Shown: one piece after another, positions 59,130-64,000 of the stretch | Layout of the letters: each line of letters starts with the position of its first letter | Numbering within the stretch: the stretch's first letter is position 1 | Origin: Euonymus europaeus | Taxonomy: Eukaryota; Streptophyta; Magnoliopsida; Celastrales; Celastraceae | NCBI GenBank assembly: GCA_963580455.1 | Contig: OY756967.1 | Span: 16,910,022 to 16,974,021 of the forward strand | Length of the DNA: 64,000 nt | Direction: 5' to 3' | The notes under the pieces: model-generated | Told to the model about the DNA's origin: nothing | Seen by the model: the letters and a program-made list of their open reading frames with translations, nothing else | Databases searched by the model: none | Translations under genes and position numbers: made by a program

Positions 59130-59695
59130 AGAGAAACTATATGCTAGTACTACTACTAGCACTGCGCAAGAAAAAATATATTATGAAAATTTGGAAAGGT
59201 CAAACAAACTGAGTTTAATGTTTTTGCGATAACAATGGCAAACATTATTAAGTGTATTCTTCTTAAGATTAAAAATGCTAAAGAACTTATGAAATCTGTG
59301 GAAGGCGCTCCCAAACTGCTGATGATTCTCTTACCAAGACACTAATGGGTATGTTGATTATCATGAAGTTTGACGGTTCTCATATAATGCATGAGCATAT
59401 CATTGAAATGACAAATATTATAGCAAGACTCAAGTCTTTAAATGAAGGTGGATGAGACAAATGAAATGTGCATGAACTGCATGACATGTTACTTCAGGAG
59501 GAAATGAGACTTAAATCGTTGGGAACTCAATCCATTCGTTTTGTTATTTATCAAGCAGTTGGAAAGAAAAAAGGAAAGAAACATGGAAGGCAAATGCGAC
59601 CATTAAGATTAATGAATCTCCTTCTACAACTACAAATGATGTTTCTTAAATTTCCTATTTTTATTGGTGTACATGAAAGAATAGAGCGATGTTAA
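59130..59695 (+). pseudogene. copia gag remnant inside the LTR pair
   Basis: YYENLERSNKLSLMFLR is followed, after a frameshift, by KIKNAKELMKSVEGAPK, TLMGMLIIMKFDGSHIM and EHIIEMTNIIARLKSLNEG. Then come VHELHDMLLQEEMRLKSLG and GKKKGKKHG. These are the copia gag blocks in order. No protease or later domain follows before the purine tract at about 59965. The sequence upstream (58530-59130) is leader with no similarity. Confidence 0.82.
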
Positions 59696-59975
59696 CATGA
59701 TTATGTAAGACATTATTGTTGGACCAATTATGTTTTCTCATTTACAAGTCATGCTTAGTCGACGACTAATATTGTAGTCCATCGAAGGAAAATATGTCAA
59801 ATAAATGACATACAACCACCATGACTCTTGATTGATTTGTTTACTTGATTATACATGACGAATGATGTGTTCAATATATAGAAGGATTTTGACAAATGTT
59901 CTTATTTGCAAATTATGAAGAACATGTTTATTGAATCATACTATAATGTAATATCAGTTGTTTCAAGTGAGAGAA

Positions 59976-60421
59976 TGTAAGTTTTTCTATGAAGTGGCAC
60001 ACATGTATCCCATTTATTGGTTCAGTATGCAGTGATGTGTCAAAATTTTATTTGAATAAACAATAACCAATAGAGAAATTCTTATCTTATCTTATCAAAA
60101 ATTATATGTATCTCATGATATTCCATTGTATTATTACAATGAAATAAGTTATTCCATTTTGTGAGTACAATGGAATAACTATGTCACGTGTGTAGGATAC
60201 TATGAGATATAGGGCTAAAATGTTTAACACTATTGTCTTCTTATGTCTTCTAATTTGATGGAAAGAAGAGGTGATTTTTTTGAGAAGTCACAACAAGAAA
60301 GAAAATATAGCAAACTCTTGGCCCTCTCTCTGCCCAACAAGAACTCAAGTCCATCATCGAAGTTCTATCAAGTCTAAGGGGAAAGAAGAGAGAAATCAAG
60401 TGTTCAAAATCAAGTCTCGTG
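59976..60421 (+). repeat. LTR copy 3 (3' LTR, truncated)
   Basis: It starts TGTAAGTTTTTCTATGAAG after the purine-rich CAAGTGAGAGAA. It matches copies 1 and 2 through CCATCATCGAAGTTCTATCA to AAATCAAGTCTCGTG, where it stops without the U5 end. It has an extra block at about 60095-60240 with the inverted pair TATTCCATTGTA / TACAATGGAATA. Confidence 0.82.
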
Positions 60422-60759
60422 TAGCACCCTAAGTTTTTAATAAATAAATTAGTTTTATACTTAGTAACCAACTTAGTATTTATTTACCTAATGGAAAATT
60501 TATTGGCTTTGTTAAACCATGTCATAACTATAAAAATTAAAGGACTCTAAGGCAATGTTGAAAGGAATTCTAACATCTCCACACCACTCTTTTGAATATA
60601 TATATATCTATATATATATATATATGTCTCTGTGTGTGTGTGTAAATGCCTGAGGGATAGCAGGACAAGCCATACAATAACCTACAATTAATTATAAATG
60701 GTGTGGTTCTGGGATGTAATCATGTATAGATCCTGTTCCTTGTACTCTCTCCATGTGAA
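60422..60759. other. Intergenic, 3' of the beta-glucosidase gene
   Basis: Contains a (TA)n(TC)n(TG)n microsatellite at about 60596-60643 and probably the 3'UTR of the minus-strand gene. No other feature is seen. Confidence 0.6.
60596..60643. repeat. Compound (TA)n-(TG)n microsatellite
   Basis: TA repeats, one TC interruption, then TCTCTG and TG repeats. Confidence 0.93.
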
Positions 60760-63648
<2,889 letters not shown>

Positions 63649-64000
63649 CTGTATAATAATAATAATTAAACAAAAAAAACTTAAATTTCCAAATTCTTTA
63701 TATTTAAACTAATTAAGATGAATACCAGTCTTATGAAAAAATAAATAAAAAAGATGCAAGTGTTTCCCTTCGACTTAATATTACGTTCTTGGACCTGGTT
63801 AAATTATTTTGTTGTATTTGATAATCGATAATGATATTATATAATTTTATCTTTTTTTTTGTCAAAAAAGTTTACCTTTTGAAGATTTGATATATGATTA
63901 CACTCGAGCCGCCAGTCCAGACAGACAAAAGTTTATCCTTAAATTTAGTATGCTTGGTCAACTGCTAATCCTTATTTTTCATTTAATGCTTTCCAATTCA
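63649..64000 (-). other. Intron 1 of the beta-glucosidase gene (partial)
   Basis: No sequence encoding the expected exon 1 ending (FVFGTASSAFQ-like) is found on the minus strand up to the window edge. This AT-rich interval is therefore most likely the first intron, running past 64000. Confidence 0.65.

Overview
The window is a stretch of plant nuclear DNA, very probably from a eudicot. It is AT-rich and its genes have spliced, intron-rich structures. Its repeats belong to typical plant transposon families: Ty1/copia, Ty3/gypsy, LINE, CACTA, Mutator-like (MULE), PIF/Harbinger and hAT. Nothing bacterial, viral or organellar was seen, and there is no CRISPR array or operon.

Only three stretches look like working host genes, all on the minus strand. 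(1) 28606-30075 is a single-exon C2H2 zinc-finger repressor with three plant-type fingers and a C-terminal DLNLP EAR motif, resembling the ZAT1/ZAT4/ZAT9 group. (2) 44152-45809 is a two-exon ELM2-SANT protein of 507 residues, a probable histone-deacetylase-complex partner, with a long 5'UTR intron. (3) 60760-63648 holds the last twelve exons of a family-1 beta-glucosidase; its first exon lies beyond the right edge.

The rest is layered transposons. 1-2760 is a decayed LINE. 3085-8494 is a full-length but dead Ty1/copia element with two LTRs. 11.3-19 kb is a CACTA transposase (minus strand) split by a Ty3/gypsy element at about 11.9-17.5 kb, with a copia gag fragment abutting its 5' side. 20.5-26.2 kb mixes fragments of one LTR family, a gypsy RNase H scrap and a 5'-truncated copia element. 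31534-32481 is a solo LTR with a perfect 5-bp target duplication. 35533-43759 is an 8.2-kb MULE with long terminal inverted repeats and a perfect 9-bp target duplication. 47663-54126 is a 6.5-kb PIF/Harbinger element with both of its genes and a TTA duplication. 54.5-60.4 kb is a hAT fragment fused to a copia fragment, followed by duplicated LTR and leader segments.

The most interesting object is the MULE. Besides a degenerate MURA transposase (plus strand) it carries a convergent minus-strand gene with a DUF1985 N-terminus and a Ulp1/C48 SUMO-protease-like C-terminus, the layout of the Kaonashi (KI-MULE) type. Its non-coding parts are filled with a degenerate TTTAGAAT-like motif whose orientation switches so that it is always in the sense of the local gene. 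A second oddity is a palindrome of about 385 bp inside the PIF/Harbinger element, made of two head-to-head tRNA-derived SINE-like units.
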